Source of the DNA: Euptelea pleiosperma
Lineage: Eukaryota; Streptophyta; Magnoliopsida; Ranunculales; Eupteleaceae
NCBI GenBank assembly: GCA_035048495.1
Contig: CM068543.1
Span: forward strand, 34,287,096-34,351,095
Length of the DNA stretch: 64,000 nucleotides
Direction: 5' to 3'
Position numbers and translations under genes: made by a program
In this document: positions 1 through 12,432 of the stretch, piece after piece
How positions within the stretch are numbered: the first letter of the stretch is position 1
Layout: every line of letters starts with the position of its first letter
The notes under the pieces: generated by a model
What the model saw: the letters and a program-made list of their open reading frames with translations, nothing else
Told to the model about the DNA's origin: nothing
Database searches by the model: none

Positions 1-698
1 TAAACTTTGTCCATAGAAAATATTAGATGATGGTGTCCATCGAAGTTGATGATGGACCCACAATGTGAGCCACCTGGAACACTATAAGAGGCTACTGACC
101 ATATGGATGTTTTCCACATTCCTAGATAGACTTACATAACAAAAACTGACCTGATTAGTGATTCCTAACCTTTGGATCATAATGCTTGAATTCCACGGTT
201 TAAAATAAGTAATAAAAAGGACTCTAATCCGACGGATATAAATTACTAATTAAAATGCATTTTGGTATGTAAGTCCAACTAGGGATGGGCAAAACATCTA
301 CACGCTCAATGCTCTCTAAGATTGTGCCACATGGTCCATCATCAACGTGGGTGTTTGAAAAGAAAAACAAAAAAGATATAGTTAATAAGTCACTTGTACA
401 TATCTTATTATTAAAATAGTAATGATCACATAGTTCCAGAGTCACATAGATGTTATCATATTGCTTAGTGGTGTCATTTTGTTAATGGACAAATAATACT
501 CAAAATCCACAGTTAAAACAAACAATGAAAAAGACTCTAATCCAACGGATAGAAATAACTAAATAGGATGAATTTTCGTATGTAAGTCCACCTAGGGATG
601 AGCGAAACATCTATCCGGTCATCGATCTCTAAGTGTATGCCATGTGTAAGGTACTGCCATTTGTAAGGTACACGTGCATCACACGTGGCGGTCCCTAG
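1..698 (+). mobile_element. Helitron, 3' part (5' end outside window)
   Basis: The segment ends in GTGGCGGTCCCTAG followed by T at 699. CTAG-T preceded by a short hairpin (CACGTG...CACGTGG, 671..688) is the Helitron 3' signature. It is collinear with 12820..13505, which has a complete Helitron right end, and both contain the same two foldback modules: one full copy (about 60..330) and one partial copy (about 490..640). No protein is encoded, so it is non-autonomous. The 5' TC end lies before the window. Confidence 0.6.
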
Positions 699-738
699 TA
701 CAAGAGAAGGGAAATAATTTTTCAAACGAGGTTTTTAT

Positions 739-1358
739 GGGAAATTTTAGTCGCACCTAATGAATTGTGAATCACCCTGACCTGTTGAAAGTACCCCACG
801 AATTGTGCTTCAATTTACTTAATTTACGAAAATGTGCCTTCCACAAGTTAGACTCGAGATAACTGCGTGCAACTTCATGCAATCATTCAGGGACCCACGT
901 GGCACTCTTAGAGGACTCCGACCGTATGGATGATTGGCCAATCCCTAGGTAGATCTATGAACCAAAAATCAGCCTGATTTAATGATTTCCAGGCGTTGGA
1001 TTTGAGTTATTTTCATGGGTTGATTTTAACTGTGAAAATTTGACATTATTGACCCTTATTTGAGGTACAAAGATCCAAAGGTTTGAAATCACTAATCGGG
1101 CTGATTTTTGGTTTGTATGTCCACCTAATAATTGGAAAAACATCCATACGGTCGAAGTCCTCTAAGAGTGTGCCACGCGGCTCATATTGCATGCTGTCAT
1201 CAAAGTTCTATTCTAAAAAACTCACATCTATTATTTGTCAGTGGCATTGATTACAAAAAACAAAAAAAAGAAAAAAAAATTATGGGATGAATGTTAGTTT
1301 GGGTGCCCTAACAATTCGTGGTGCCCTCACAATTCAAGGGGTACGACTAAAATTTCCC
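739..1358. mobile_element. MULE-like MITE carrying a foldback module
   Basis: Terminal inverted repeats GGGAAATTTTAGTC... (739) and ...GACTAAAATTTCCC (1358) are flanked by a 9-bp duplication with one mismatch (GGTTTTTAT 730..738, AGTTTTTAT 1359..1367). Nine-bp duplications are typical of Mutator-like elements. The interior (about 890..1190) is a long palindrome with arms around CCGTATGGATG and CATCCATACGG. No transposase is present. A sister copy lies at 31238..31800. Confidence 0.8.
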
Positions 1359-1367
1359 AGTTTTTAT

Positions 1368-2290
1368 ATCTTCCAGTTAACAATGACAATGTTTTGACGA
1401 AAATGCCCCTATAACGTTTGTATTTACCTGTCTTTTTCTAAAGTTAAATATGACATGGGAAGGGCATTTATGTCAGATCTGAACCAAGAGATATACAAAG
1501 GTCACTGGGAAAAATCATTCCACATCATATGTTGGTGGCAAATTTCATCTCATGCATGGTTGAAGCACCAATTAGGCCTCACATTTAGAAACGGTGATCC
1601 AAAACCTGATCGAATGGACGCTATCTATGTTCACTCCTCTTCTTCTTCTTCTTCCTTTTTTGAATTTTTTTTTTTGTCATTTTCTTTCCGTTCAACTTTT
1701 TTTTTTTAAATACTGTTATTGTCCTAAAAAGTTTGCAAGAAAACCCTCCATCGAGACTACGTGTGTGCCCTTTTTGAAGATGTTTTTTGGGAGGGCCGGT
1801 TGGAGGTTCAGAACTTATTTGATATCTTTTCTTATATCAAATTTGATGAAGATGTTTTTATGATCGAGTTTTCTGATGTTCGTGGTTGGAGATGCTCTCG
1901 TGTGTGATTATCAATACGAATTGATGGTCTCCATTGTTTTGAAACGACGAGAACCGATTGTTCGAATCCCCCTTTGTGGTCACCCCCTTGGATTGTTGGA
2001 ATCCCCCTTTGGGGTCACCCCCTGTGGGACTAGTCGGGTACTCTAAGAGGCCCGGATACCCATGGCAAAAAAGAAAATAAGAACACTGTTAAAGACGACA
2101 AACACAGGATTTTGGCTGATTGCCTAATCACGATCCCACAAACTTTAGCATCTTTATATAAAGACAGAGGAGCTTCAATTCAATGTCTACACTTGACAAG
2201 TACCCAAGACAAACCCACGAGACTGACGAAGCAAGTTACTCTACCTTTGAAATAGACAGATATCCCCTGTAATTTTTTTAATTTCTTTGT
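1368..2290. other. Non-coding stretch with a 36-bp duplication
   Basis: I see no supported gene. CT-rich and poly-T runs at 1636..1710 create low-complexity open frames. A 36-bp unit is repeated at about 1955..2025 (GATTGTTCGAATCCCCC... and GATTGTTGGAATCCCCC...). Confidence 0.5.
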
Positions 2291-2309
2291 CGAGTACAAC
2301 TTTGATGAC

Positions 2310-2550
2310 GCAGAACGTTGATGATGGACCACACTATGAACAACGTGTCACACTATTAGAGACTACTGACCGTGTGAATGTTTGTCTTGATTCTGAGTAC
2401 TACCCCTAATAATGCTCAAAATCCACTCATGTTAAAAATGAATCGAGAAAACGACTCTAATCAATGGCTAAAAATTACTAATCAGGCTGAATTTTTGTAT
2501 CTAGATCCACGTAGGGATGGGCTCCACATCCATACGGTCAGTGGCCTTTA
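2310..2550. repeat. Foldback module, degenerate copy
   Basis: It has arms like those of the Helitron-borne copies (GTTGATGATGGACC, ACTGACCGTGTGAATGTTTG on the left; CATCCATACGGTCAGTGG on the right). Neither Helitron nor TIR termini can be recognised around it. Confidence 0.55.
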
Positions 2551-2747
2551 AGTTAGGAGACTAACTTGTCATTGGATAGGCTTTAACGACGGCGTGGGTC
2601 ACTAACGCAAGGAAAGATTCTTTAGGTTCTAGAAGAAGGCTGTGTGGTTTGAGGCAAAATATTTTAGGCCATAAATCTATTTTATCCTCGACGAGCATTG
2701 TGTCCGAGCCAAAGTCACTCATGGTGAATTGTTGTTGTCGCGACGAG

Positions 2748-4083
2748 CATAAGTGCATTATAAAGGTCAATTTATAAATAAAGATGAATAGGATGTTTCT
2801 AAGTGAAGTTATCTGCCATGTGGTCACCATGAAAAGGAGTAGGTGTGTAAATAGGATCGAACTATTCCCTCCGCTAAATTGTCAGTTCTTTATTGTTCCT
2901 ATCTTCTGGATTCTATCTCGCCATTGATACATGATCGTTATCCCATTCGATCACTCTCAATCGAATGGGAACAGAGAAAGAGCTAGTATCATCAGATAAC
3001 TCGATCACTTCCTTTGGTCGTCCATGGTTCATCTCCACCAACCATCTCCAGTACTCTTGCACACATAAGTGCATTATAAAGGTCAATTTATAAATAAAGA
3101 TGAATAGGAACAAGTTGTCATCATGTTTCTAAGTGAAGTTATCTGCCATGTGGTCGCCATGAAAAGGAGTAGGTGTGTAAATAGGATCGAACTATTCCCT
3201 CAGCCAAATTGTCAGTTCTTTATTGTTCTTATCTTCTGGATTCTATCTCATCATTGATACATGATCGTTATCCCATTCGATCACTCTCAATCGAATGGGA
3301 ACAGAGAAAGAGCTAGTATCATCAGATACCTCGATCACTTCCTTTGGTCGTCCGTGGTTCATCTCCACCAACCATCTCCAGTACTCTTGCACACATAAGT
3401 GCATTATAAAGGTCAATTTATAAATAAAGATGAATAGGAACAAGTTGTCATCATGTTTCTAAGTGAAGTTATCTGCCATGTGGTCGCCATGAAAAGGAGT
3501 AGGTGTGTAAATAGGATCGAACTATTCCCTCAGCCAAATTGTCAGTTCTTTATTGTTCTTATCTTCTGGATTCTATCTCGCCATTGATACATGATCGTTA
3601 TCCCATTCTATCACTCTCAATCGAATGGGAACAGAGAAAGAGCTAGAATCATCAGATACCTCGATCACTTCCTTTGGTCGTCCGTGGTTCATCTCCACCA
3701 ACCATCTCCAGTACTCTTGCACACATAAGTGCATTTGAACCATAGCAGTGAAAATAAAGTAAGGTCAATTTATAAATGAAGATAAACAGGAACAAGTTGT
3801 CATCATGTTTCTAAGTGAAGTTATCTGCCATGTGCTCGCCATGAAAAGGAGTAGGTGTGTAAATAGGATCGAACTATTCCCTCAGCTCAATTGTCAGTTC
3901 TTAATTTATTGTTCTTATCTTTTGGATTCTATCTCGCCATCGATACACGATCGTTATCCCATTTGTCACTCTCAATCGAATGGGAACAGAGAAAGCTAGT
4001 ATCATCGGATACCTCGATCACTTCCTTTGGTCGTCCGTGCATGGTTCATCTCCACCAACCGTCTCCAGTACTCTTGCACACAT
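2748..4083 (-). repeat. Tandem array, four units of about 330 bp, possibly exon-derived
   Basis: Units start with CATAAGTGCAT at 2748, 3064 and 3394 and CATAAGTGCATTTG at 3724. Their lengths are 316, 330, 330 and about 357 bp. Units 2 and 3 are nearly identical; unit 1 lacks 14 bp and unit 4 has a small insertion. On the minus strand, units 1 and 2 keep an open frame of 66 codons containing QEYWRWLVEMNHGRPKEV, preceded by TGTGCAAG, which could be a splice acceptor. I do not recognise the peptide. It may be a duplicated exon or chance coding in a repeat; frame breaks in unit 4 argue that the array is not now functional. Confidence 0.6.
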
Positions 4084-5719
4084 AATTGGGGTCTCCAAAG
4101 AGAATTATTCTTTTGGATGCTCTTTCTTATATTTTTAGACATATTTTACTATATGCTAGTAATCAATGGTCCAAAAATCGATACGAATTAAAATTCCACA
4201 CCAAACAAGTCACAAGTAATTGGAAATAATACCAGGTCCTCACTTCTCAAAGCCTAATCTGTAATATCCAATCATGAACAAAAGTTTATTACATCAATTT
4301 CTCAACCGAAACTTCTTCTCCAAATTAGTGTCGTGTTCCTCGAGTACTCCAAATCTGTAGGTAATGTTATCAACGAAAGGTGAACGGTAAAGCTCCGTAC
4401 GACATCAACTTTAACAATTCCCTTGGTTAAAAAAGCAATATAATACGAAATGGCAATAATAATAAGAATGATGAGAGGTTGCATACTTGCATGCATTAAT
4501 TAACAGCCATTTATTAACAACCACCATTAAAGGTTTCCTTTTCTTGGTCACTTGAGACCATTAGTTCATAAAGCACTCTTTCTAGATTAAATGTCTCATT
4601 TTTTTTGATCTGAGGTCTCCTAAAGCATGATATTCCCATATTAAAGGTCTCCTTTTTGATCTGGGATAATCGCCAACCCTACAATTAATACACGGGCGCC
4701 TTTAGCAGACCTCACCCGATGAGACGAGCACATGTAGCAGACCTCACTCGATCTCAAAACCACATGTACAAGCACTTCTTAATCTCATGATAACGACTAT
4801 GATAACAATTTTAGTTCATCCATTAAACTCACTATGTCTTGTTGGAAAGTTAAGACGGAGAACTACAATTCTTCTTTAGATTCCAGGTTGAGAATCCATC
4901 ATCTGGGATTCTGAAATTCAACCGCAAGGTGGTTGTCACTTACTGTCAGCATATATATATATAATAGCGTAGGGACGTTTTATAGGGTCCAAACGGCCCT
5001 TCAAGAACGCCCCTATTGATCCTTGCCTGGTTCAACCTCTTGGGTTTGGATTGGGCACTGTCTCTTAAGAAACGTTTGAAGGTGTTGTGGTGTTAGTTTG
5101 ATCTCAGCAGACGAGTGAGATTTGGTCAGATCACTACTGGCTAGTAAAAAATGTAGGTATGTAGAGTTCACATGAAATAATGGCTTTAATGGCTGCAAGA
5201 AAGTCCAAAACGTTAAGCAATCATTATAATCAAGTCCATCAGATCCATGAATCAAGAACATAACATAAGCAATGAAAATAATCAAACAAAAACATCACAA
5301 ATATGCACACAAATCTTAATCAAGCAAAAACTTCTCAAAGCAAAAGAAGAGTTACTAGTGTTGAGAGTGATTTCTCTGTCAAAAACATCCGAGGGTTGGC
5401 CGAAAATTACAATTGAGGTTAGGGGGAAGTTTTCCACATTTTTGTTTGGGTTCTCTGGGGTTTGGAGGTTAAGTTTTATAGAAAAGAAGGAGCAGAGATC
5501 TAGGAAATCAATGTTTCCTATTGAGAGTGCAATTGTTCTACCTAGTTGTTACCTTTCCTATTCTAAAAGAAATTTTTATCGAGTCAAATGCTTACTCAAC
5601 AATTTTTACAAGGTGGGGTCTAGTTAGTTTAATTCGAATCTATATTAGTATGGTTTAGGCTATGGTCCATTAGAGTTGCTACATGGCAATTTAAGGTGCA
5701 TTACTTAAGTGTGATCTTA
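4084..5719. other. Intergenic stretch, nothing recognised
   Basis: This is AT-rich DNA with two moderately long open frames (5013..5285 minus, 5247..5627 plus). Neither has a recognisable domain, and they overlap head to head. I see no element termini. Confidence 0.4.
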
Positions 5720-6199
5720 TCTCTACTACTTAAAAGATAAAACCTGCGTTGGGGCACGCCTCCTCACACGAGCTTCACAAGACCTTCACCTTCTACGTTG
5801 TCCAGTACGCTGATGATGTCCCTCATCATCACGCTGATGAGGGGATCATAGTATGAGCCACGTTGCACACTCTTAGTGACCACTGATCGTATGGATGTTT
5901 GACCCATCCCTAGGTGGACCTACATACCAAATATCAGCCTCATTAGTGAGTTCAAACTTTTGGAGATCTGAGTACCCTAAACAGTGCTCGAAATCCAACC
6001 AGGGAAAAGACTCTATTCCAAGGGATAGAAATTACTAATCAGGTTGAATTTTGGTATGTAAGTTCATCTCGGGATGGGCCGAACATCCATATGTTTAGTG
6101 GTCTCTGAGACTGTGCCAAATGGATCATACTGTGGTCCGTCATCAACGTTGGTGAGGCCACTACATTCACACACTTGCAACGCAATGTGCCGCCCCTAG
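5720..6199 (+). mobile_element. Non-autonomous Helitron, complete
   Basis: The 5' end is A|TCTCTACTACTTAAAAG (5720) and the 3' end is GTGCCGCCCCTAG|T (6199), preceded by a GC-rich hairpin (GCAACGCAATGTGCC). Insertion between A and T without duplication fits Helitrons. The interior holds a foldback module (about 5840..6130). It encodes no Rep or helicase. Confidence 0.75.
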
Positions 6200-7260
6200 T
6201 TATATATGTCGGAATAAAATATGAGATCTTGCCTACACGCTCCCCGAGGAAGTTAGTGCTCTGATCAAGGTGATGTCGGCTATAAGTAATTGAGCTAAGC
6301 TAGATAAGCTCGTTTGGACATCTTTAAAAATACAACACAGATGGAGGTTGTTGTTGAGATGAAGTCGGCCGTGGAGAGCTTGTTGAGCTTGAGAGGTACA
6401 ACGATAGAGCTGGATCATGTTGTCGAATCGTTGGTGATGATGAGGGATCCTTCCGCCCGCGGCACGACAGGTGTTTTACCAGCCAAAAGCAGTTCAATGC
6501 TGAAGTCAAGATTTGCGCATCAATGGCAGACCACTAAAAATTATTGTGGAAAGATAGGTAGAAGAGGTAAGAAATTCTCCATTGTTCGATGTTCAAGGTT
6601 TTGTTTAGTTTCTTTTATGTGGGTTAGGTTTCGATTTTCGGGGATTGGATCTCTATTGAAAGTTGGGATTGGAAGGAATTTTGAATCCACTTTTTTGAGC
6701 AAGGGCTCCGCTATTTATAGATCTCTAATCGGCCGACTTTGGGAATTCCCCCTGTTAATGGAGATTACTTTCAGTTGTTTAGTAGGTCTGAGAATATTCT
6801 TTTGTCTAGGCCGCCCATTGTCTAGGCCGCCCATTGAGTGGCCCTTCTCATCTGGATCTTCAGCAAGGCTTCTCCTTTGATGTCCTACTACTTCCTCTAT
6901 TCATTGGTGGGTGGGTCTGTTTACTAGCTACCGAGCCGTCTACTACCAGGTGACCCGTAATACTTCATATGTTGTCTCCCTGTTCCATCATCATACTTGA
7001 TCTTGTTGCCCATGTGATTGTGATCCGTCCGGTGACAGATAGATACGTATGCTGGCAAACAGATTTGTCTGCTAGCAGATGGGTCCATCGGCTGCATAGA
7101 GAATTTTGCTCAACTTCCATCTGCCTAGGGTCCTTTCTTTTGCCTAATCTTTTATGCCTTGGATCATTTGATAGTCACATGAGGTGACTAATTGCTCTAA
7201 CTATATCTTGTCTACTAATGATGTGTCACTATTAGTCCACGCATCATGCGTAAAATTTGG
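6200..7260 (-). mobile_element. LTR remnant with TATA box and U3 palindromes
   Basis: On the minus strand CTATAAATAG (complement of 6711..6720) forms a TATA box. Upstream of it, to the right, lies a palindrome-bearing tract, with a perfect TCTGCTAGCAGA at 7068..7079. This U3-TATA arrangement matches the LTR at 48115..49669, although the palindrome sequence differs. The open frame 6314..6880 overlaps it; its product is not recognised and I do not call it a gene. Confidence 0.4.
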
Positions 7261-7365
7261 GGTACCCATATCACCCTACTCGGAGGGATAAGGATGTGAA
7301 TCATTGCTCATTCTTGATATTTGAACACATTTTCCTTGAAAGATTATCTCAACTGACTGGTCAAG

Positions 7366-7860
7366 GTAAGGTGATAAACTCGCATGCGTTAGTTGATAAA
7401 AAGATTATCTCAACCGACTCAAATCAAATATACATCTGTGGTATATTATTTTTTTGTCATTTGATTTAATCAATACGATTAGCGGAACAAGGGATCACGT
7501 TTAGACCAAGTAAAAATCTTAGCCAAGGAAAACCAAGGGATCACGTCTAGACAGAAAGTATCATTAATTGAAAAGTTAAACGAAATAGAAGTTATCAACG
7601 CAGTACCGTTGTAAATGCAGCTTCCAATTTTAGCCAAGGCCCACTACCTATGCGTCTACGTACGTCATCTGAATCAACGCTACGATTCCACGCGCAAACT
7701 CTCAATCAATAGACTTTGTCCTCTTGTTTAGTTTGGTACTCCCCAAACTTACCTTCGATCAATACACCCCAATTTTAATTCTCAACACTCCAGTCTCTAC
7801 TGAAGGTAAAGGATTCAGTGCACCCTGAACCCCAAGTCACTCAAGCGTTATTATCAATTT
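7366..7860 (-). mobile_element. LTR fragment homologous to 48217..48725
   Basis: It is collinear with the LTR at 48115..49669: shared blocks include AACCGACTCAAATC, TAGCCAAGGAAAACCA, GTCTAGACAGAAAG and TTAATTCTCAACACTCC. It lacks both LTR ends. With 6200..7260 it may be one deletion derivative in which the tail of one LTR is fused to the head of another. Confidence 0.6.
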
Positions 7861-8290
7861 TGTTAATGCTCGTTGTATCCCGTTTGTCCCGTTCAGTGTT
7901 TGGGCTTTTGACAGTCCAAAAGCTCCATGAAATAATCCGCTACTTGTTCTACATTAGTTAAGAGGTTATGATCTAATCGAGGACTGATTTGAATACCGTA
8001 GGGAAAATGTCTCATGTAGAAATCTGAGGATCGGCTGAGTACAATGGGGAATATGTTTGAGGTAGAGATATGAGGATTGATTGACCATAACTAGGATTGT
8101 GTGATGACTGGGTAAAATGTTTGTCGAAGAAGATAATGTAAGACTGAGTCAAAGGGATCGAGTGAGGAATAATTTAAAGGCAAACCTAATCCTTTTATGG
8201 ACAGCTAGAAGATATTTTAATTCTTAGGTTGCACGTGTGTGGCTGCAATACCATTGCTATTTTGGAGTAAACCTTCGCGCACAGCATGCT
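7861..8290. other. Non-coding stretch, nothing recognised
   Basis: No gene, terminal motif or repeat partner was seen. Confidence 0.4.
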
Positions 8291-8634
8291 GTGAGCGAAG
8301 CCGATCACAGCACACAATATGAGCATAATAGATGCTTACCGTGTGGATGTTTGGCCAATCACTAGTAGGACCCACAAACCAAAAATAAAGCTGATCAGTG
8401 ATTTCTAAGCGTTGGATTGATGTTATTTTCATGGGTTGATTTTAACCGTAGGAATTTGAGCATTATTGAGCTTTATTTGGGAGCAAAGATCCAAAGGCTG
8501 TAAATCACTAATCAGGCTGATTTAAGGTTTGCAGGTCCACCAAGGGACTGGACAAACATCCATACGGTCAGCTTAATTCCTCTAAGAGTATGTGCCACGG
8601 GGCTCGTATTGTGGGCTGTGATCGGCTTCGCACA
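8291..8634. mobile_element. Foldback element with GAGCGAAGCCGATCACAG termini
   Basis: The ends GTGAGCGAAGCCGATCACAG (8291) and CTGTGATCGGCTTCGCACAC (8634) form a 20-bp terminal inverted repeat around the CCGTGTGGATGTTT/CATCCATACGG foldback module. No clear target duplication is visible. The outer repeat differs from the MULE and Helitron ends of the other copies. Confidence 0.65.
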
Positions 8635-8659
8635 CTTGATCACTGGGGCCAATTACGAA

Positions 8660-8795
8660 AGGTTCTGACTAGCATCTATCCACTTGACAAGTACCTATGA
8701 CAACACCTTGTTTAAATTAAAATTTCAACTATTTTTAGAAAACACTATTCTCAAGGGTACTTGTCAAGTGGACAGATGCTAGTGATCAAAAGTAC
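8660..8795. repeat. Small inverted repeat (hairpin)
   Basis: CTAGCATCTATCCACTTGAC (about 8668) pairs with GTCAAGTGGACAGATGCTAG (about 8763..8785), leaving a loop of about 70 bp. A third partial copy (ACACTTGACAAGTACCC) lies near 2190. Confidence 0.6.
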
Positions 8796-9450
8796 TTTCG
8801 TTATTTTTTGCTCTAAACTTCCAACCTTGAATATGAATGGCGAGAAAGTTTTCGAAGGGGTTATCACTAAAAAAGTTAAAAAAAAAAAAAAAAAAACACA
8901 TAATCCCTTGTATGGATATAGAAAAGTTGCCATTGGTGTTTGAGTTTGGGTTTTTGTGAGGACCAAAAAGCGAAAGAAATGGGAGGGGGGGGTAGATGAA
9001 GAAAGAACGATCAACCCTTGTTCATCCGCGATTCAGAACCACACGAGGACATCTTCCTTTGTTCATCCGCGATTCAGAACCTCACGAGGATATCTAACTA
9101 CACTTTTGCTTCTCACAAGTCACAAACCCCTTTCATCAGTCGCTTTCAAGGAACCGGTTCAACCGCCAGGTCAGCCGGGTCAACTCTTGACTGAAAAAAA
9201 TGATTTTTAAATATTATTAAAAAACTATTATCAAATATGCAAATCGTTTAAAAATTGTTTATTATGATTTTTAAAAGAAACATACTAAAAAATCCTTTTT
9301 ATTTAAATAAACAACGGTTTACATGAAAAAAACACGAAAAATAAACAAGAGGTTTTAAAAAAAAAAAAGAGTTTTTTTTTTTTTTTTTTTTTTTAAATCT
9401 TTTCACCTCCTTTTTGGGCAGTTGGAACCCAAAAAGGAAAAAAAAATGTA
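8796..9450. other. Low-complexity stretch with a 41-bp duplication
   Basis: Poly-A at 8875..8897, poly-T at 9369..9394 and a direct repeat beginning GTTCATCCGCGATTCAGAAC at 9020 and 9061. No gene is supported. Confidence 0.5.
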
Positions 9451-9828
9451 ACAAGGTATGCCTGAAACTTTTTTAAATGGGAAGCACCATTTTGGTTACT
9501 TACCGCTGTCATCTGGACCCACTGACTGCATGGATGTTTTTCGCACCCCTTTGTGAATATACAAACCAAAAATCACCCTGATTGGTATTCTATAACCATT
9601 AGATTTTAGCACTATTTTGCACTTTTTAAGGCATTTTTATAGCCGTTGAATGTAACCATTATTTTTGTACTGAAACCAACGGCTAAAAATCATCAAACAA
9701 GCTGATTTTTGGTACGACTGTCTATTAAGGGGTGGGAAAAACATCCATGCGGCCAGTGGGCCCAGATGGCAGAGGTGACTACCAAAAACGCCGCTTCCGC
9801 AATTGAAAAGATCTAAGGTATACCTTGT
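9451..9828. mobile_element. Foldback element with ACAAGGTAT termini
   Basis: The left ACAAGGTATGCC (9451) and right GGTATACCTTGT (9828) are inverted. The similarity continues inwards (GGAAGC, CATCTGG..CCCACTG, GCATGGATGTTT), giving a diverged palindrome of about 380 bp. The core ACCAAAAATCACCCTGATT matches the foldback module of the other copies. No target duplication was found. Confidence 0.6.
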
Positions 9829-10793
9829 TCCATCACGACCAAAAAAATAAATGAGTTTGCTTGAAAAAAAGGAAAAAAGAGGAAAAATCTCTCCAATCAC
9901 AACGGGACCACGGCTTGACCTTTTTAGATTTTTGTCTTTTTGTGTTTTTTTTTATTCTTCTTCTCCTTCCTGGTTCTCACTTTTCCACGGCTTTAACAAT
10001 TTTAGGGCTGTTTTGTTTTTTTCCTTAAAATGTTAACTCGTTTTTGTGACCGGTTCAACCTGACGGCCGGGCTGTGTTTAATAACATAATTCAACTACTC
10101 TCCTTACCACTTTGATTGCGTAATCCCCCACGTAGCAAGTAGCAACAAGAACCGCCTCCCCCCACATCCCTCTCCCCTCCTACGGTTTACACAAACAAGA
10201 GTAGTGGTGGTGTTGGAAGGTTGTTACGGGAGCTAGCACATCCAACACCCTCCTTACCACCCGTGAGTCAAAGCTTCTATGTAGCAGATAGACACGCACA
10301 CACGCTTCAACATCTCTCTTCTCTTTTTATCTCTTTGTTTTTTCTATAAAATTAGGTTGGACAGAAACACCATACAACCCACTGGATTCGTCCTGCCCTC
10401 TAAGGACCGGTATGTTTTCATTGCTCGTGCTGCACTTCGGCAGCCAGTATTTGAATTTTTTGGCAAGATCAGAGGAGTTAACACGACGTCTTTAGTTTGT
10501 TTTCAGGGTATCCGATGTAAGGCGACTGGTAGAAGAAGAGAGAATATCAGAGTATGTGTATTACAGTGAGTGGTTTCCATGTTATTCTTGTCAAGTGAAC
10601 GGCCCTTTGCAGAACGACCTCTGTTTCGTTGTCTGTTCGACCTTGGCCTATATATTTATATCCTAGTGTTCAGGACACGCTACATAAAACAGTAAAAACA
10701 GTATCACATGTTAACATCTTCACACAGAGATATCTGTTAGTATAGGGAATCGTGAAACTGCTCTTTTTTTTTAGGGGGGGGCGGATTCTCTGA

Positions 10794-10824
<31 letters not shown>

Positions 10825-12327
10825 TTTATATACTTCTATCTACAACATGGTTTTAGGCAAAACTGATATAAGAACCATAATTTCTAGACTGAAAAAATAG
10901 TTGTGGAACGTTTGCTTTCTTATATCTACTTAAAAACAGATTTTGTGTTCAGTTCATACCAGAAAAACCTTCTGCTTTCGATGTATTTGCACTTTGTGTC
11001 TTTCAAGTTTACTAGCTGGTGCAATTCATATGCTTTGTTGTAAACAATAGACACTGTTTAGTTAGTTTTATAGAGTAATTAATACTCTGGTTTTTTGATA
11101 TATGGCCTTGTGTTTCTCATGTTATTTTCTTTCCCCGATCAAGATTGGTAGGGAAGTGTCACTTGCTGTTCCTACTTTGATCAATTAGAAATCACTGCTT
11201 TACTTATTAAAAGACAGAGATTTCGTTATATATAACTTATGGGAAGTAGCCTTGTCGGCCATGTTGTGTATGGTATTGGTATCTCGAATTCTACATATGT
11301 ATTGCCGTGCAAGCGGAACCTGCTTGAAGACGTGGGTCGAGCTCCAAGCTTGCTCGCTGGGGGTACATGGGGCAGTTCCCCTTCCAGGAGTGTGGGGACA
11401 GAGCCCCCAGCCCCAAATTTTTTGGCAAGTTCTTTTTGGTAAATAACATAGTTTTCTATTTCATGTGTGATTCCTTGTTGATTTGGGACTAGGATTTTTG
11501 ACCCATATATAAGCCATTGTTTTAGGCTTTCTTATAACTTTCAATTCACATAGTGAAAAAGCTCTCGATCACCGTCGCCTGTGGATATAGCCTTTAGTGG
11601 TCGAACCATGTAAAATCTTGTGCTCTTGTGCTGTGATTGTTTTTTTGCTTGGTTGTTTCCCTCCATCGTGAGTGGTCAATCTTTGTTTTCTGCAACAGTC
11701 CGACGGTCATAACACAATACTTTATGGCCAAAAATGAACACTCTCCATGTAGAGAGATTATAAAACTGGGAATTAGAAAGATACTGGCAATCGAGGATAT
11801 GGTCAAATGATTACTACTGTCATGTTTGTGCGAAACTAATGAGATTGAGAAGCAGTACCATCTGAGTCATTTTTGATAAAGGACAAACATAAATGCACGA
11901 TATGGCCTTAGGAGCAAGCTTGTAATGAACAAGCTCTGACTTATATCTCTCTTGAGTCCTAACCGTAGTAAGTCTGTCCGCATATTAAACGTGAATTGTA
12001 TTAATTTTTGCATGAAACATAATGTGCAGACGAAATTTTCAAAAGATACGATTTGGTAAAATTCGTGTATTTTATGAGATGTATTATTACAGTATTATAC
12101 ATGTATTATTTCAATTTGTTGAAAAATTTTATTTTTATGCAATTTTTTTAAATTCATTGTTTTTAATACTCTACTATTCATTTTATTGCTTTGGGTAATT
12201 TTTAAACAAATTTTCGAATGACAAAACCTAATTGAACTTTTTCTGTATCGTATGACATGATACTATGATCCCAACAAGTTTCCCCTTCAACACAAATCTT
12301 GATCCAACAATGGCATGCATCTATTTA
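9829..12327. other. Long stretch without a recognised gene
   Basis: It contains a promoter-like tract (CT-rich 10120..10345, TATA-like TCTATAAAAT at about 10345, then a short open frame 10357..10569 with an acceptor-like TTTTCAG at 10500..10506), a (TC)n microsatellite at about 10793..10818, and a GGGG/CCCC-rich inverted patch near 11355..11415. The 10.3-kb tract could be a relic first exon or an LTR; the peptide is not recognisable. Confidence 0.35.
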
Positions 12328-12432
12328 TCTTTACTACTATAATGGGGCTCGCTCCTGCGCCCTTGAGCTGTCACTTGAGCAATCATCAATGTCTTTTGCC
12401 ATAATTTTCCATAATTAACCTTTTTGTACTTA
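12328..12432 (+). mobile_element. Helitron 5' end, truncated
   Basis: A|TCTTTACTACTATAATGGGG at 12328 resembles the 5' end of the Helitrons at 5720 and 12433. No own 3' end is seen before the next Helitron begins. Confidence 0.35.

Noticed and set aside
1940..2030. tRNA-like GTTCGAATCC words
   Set aside because: Only T-arm-like words repeated twice; no acceptor, D-arm or anticodon arm can be folded around them.
5013..5627. Head-to-head open frames (90 and 126 codons)
   Set aside because: No recognisable domain, they overlap each other, and base composition matches the surrounding non-coding DNA.
6314..6880. 188-codon open frame on the plus strand
   Set aside because: Second half is hydrophobic low-information sequence across a minus-strand TATA box of an LTR remnant; no family recognised.
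11239..11446. Two overlapping open frames of about 65 codons
   Set aside because: Shifted frames over a GGGG/CCCC-rich inverted patch; no domain, no splice or promoter context.
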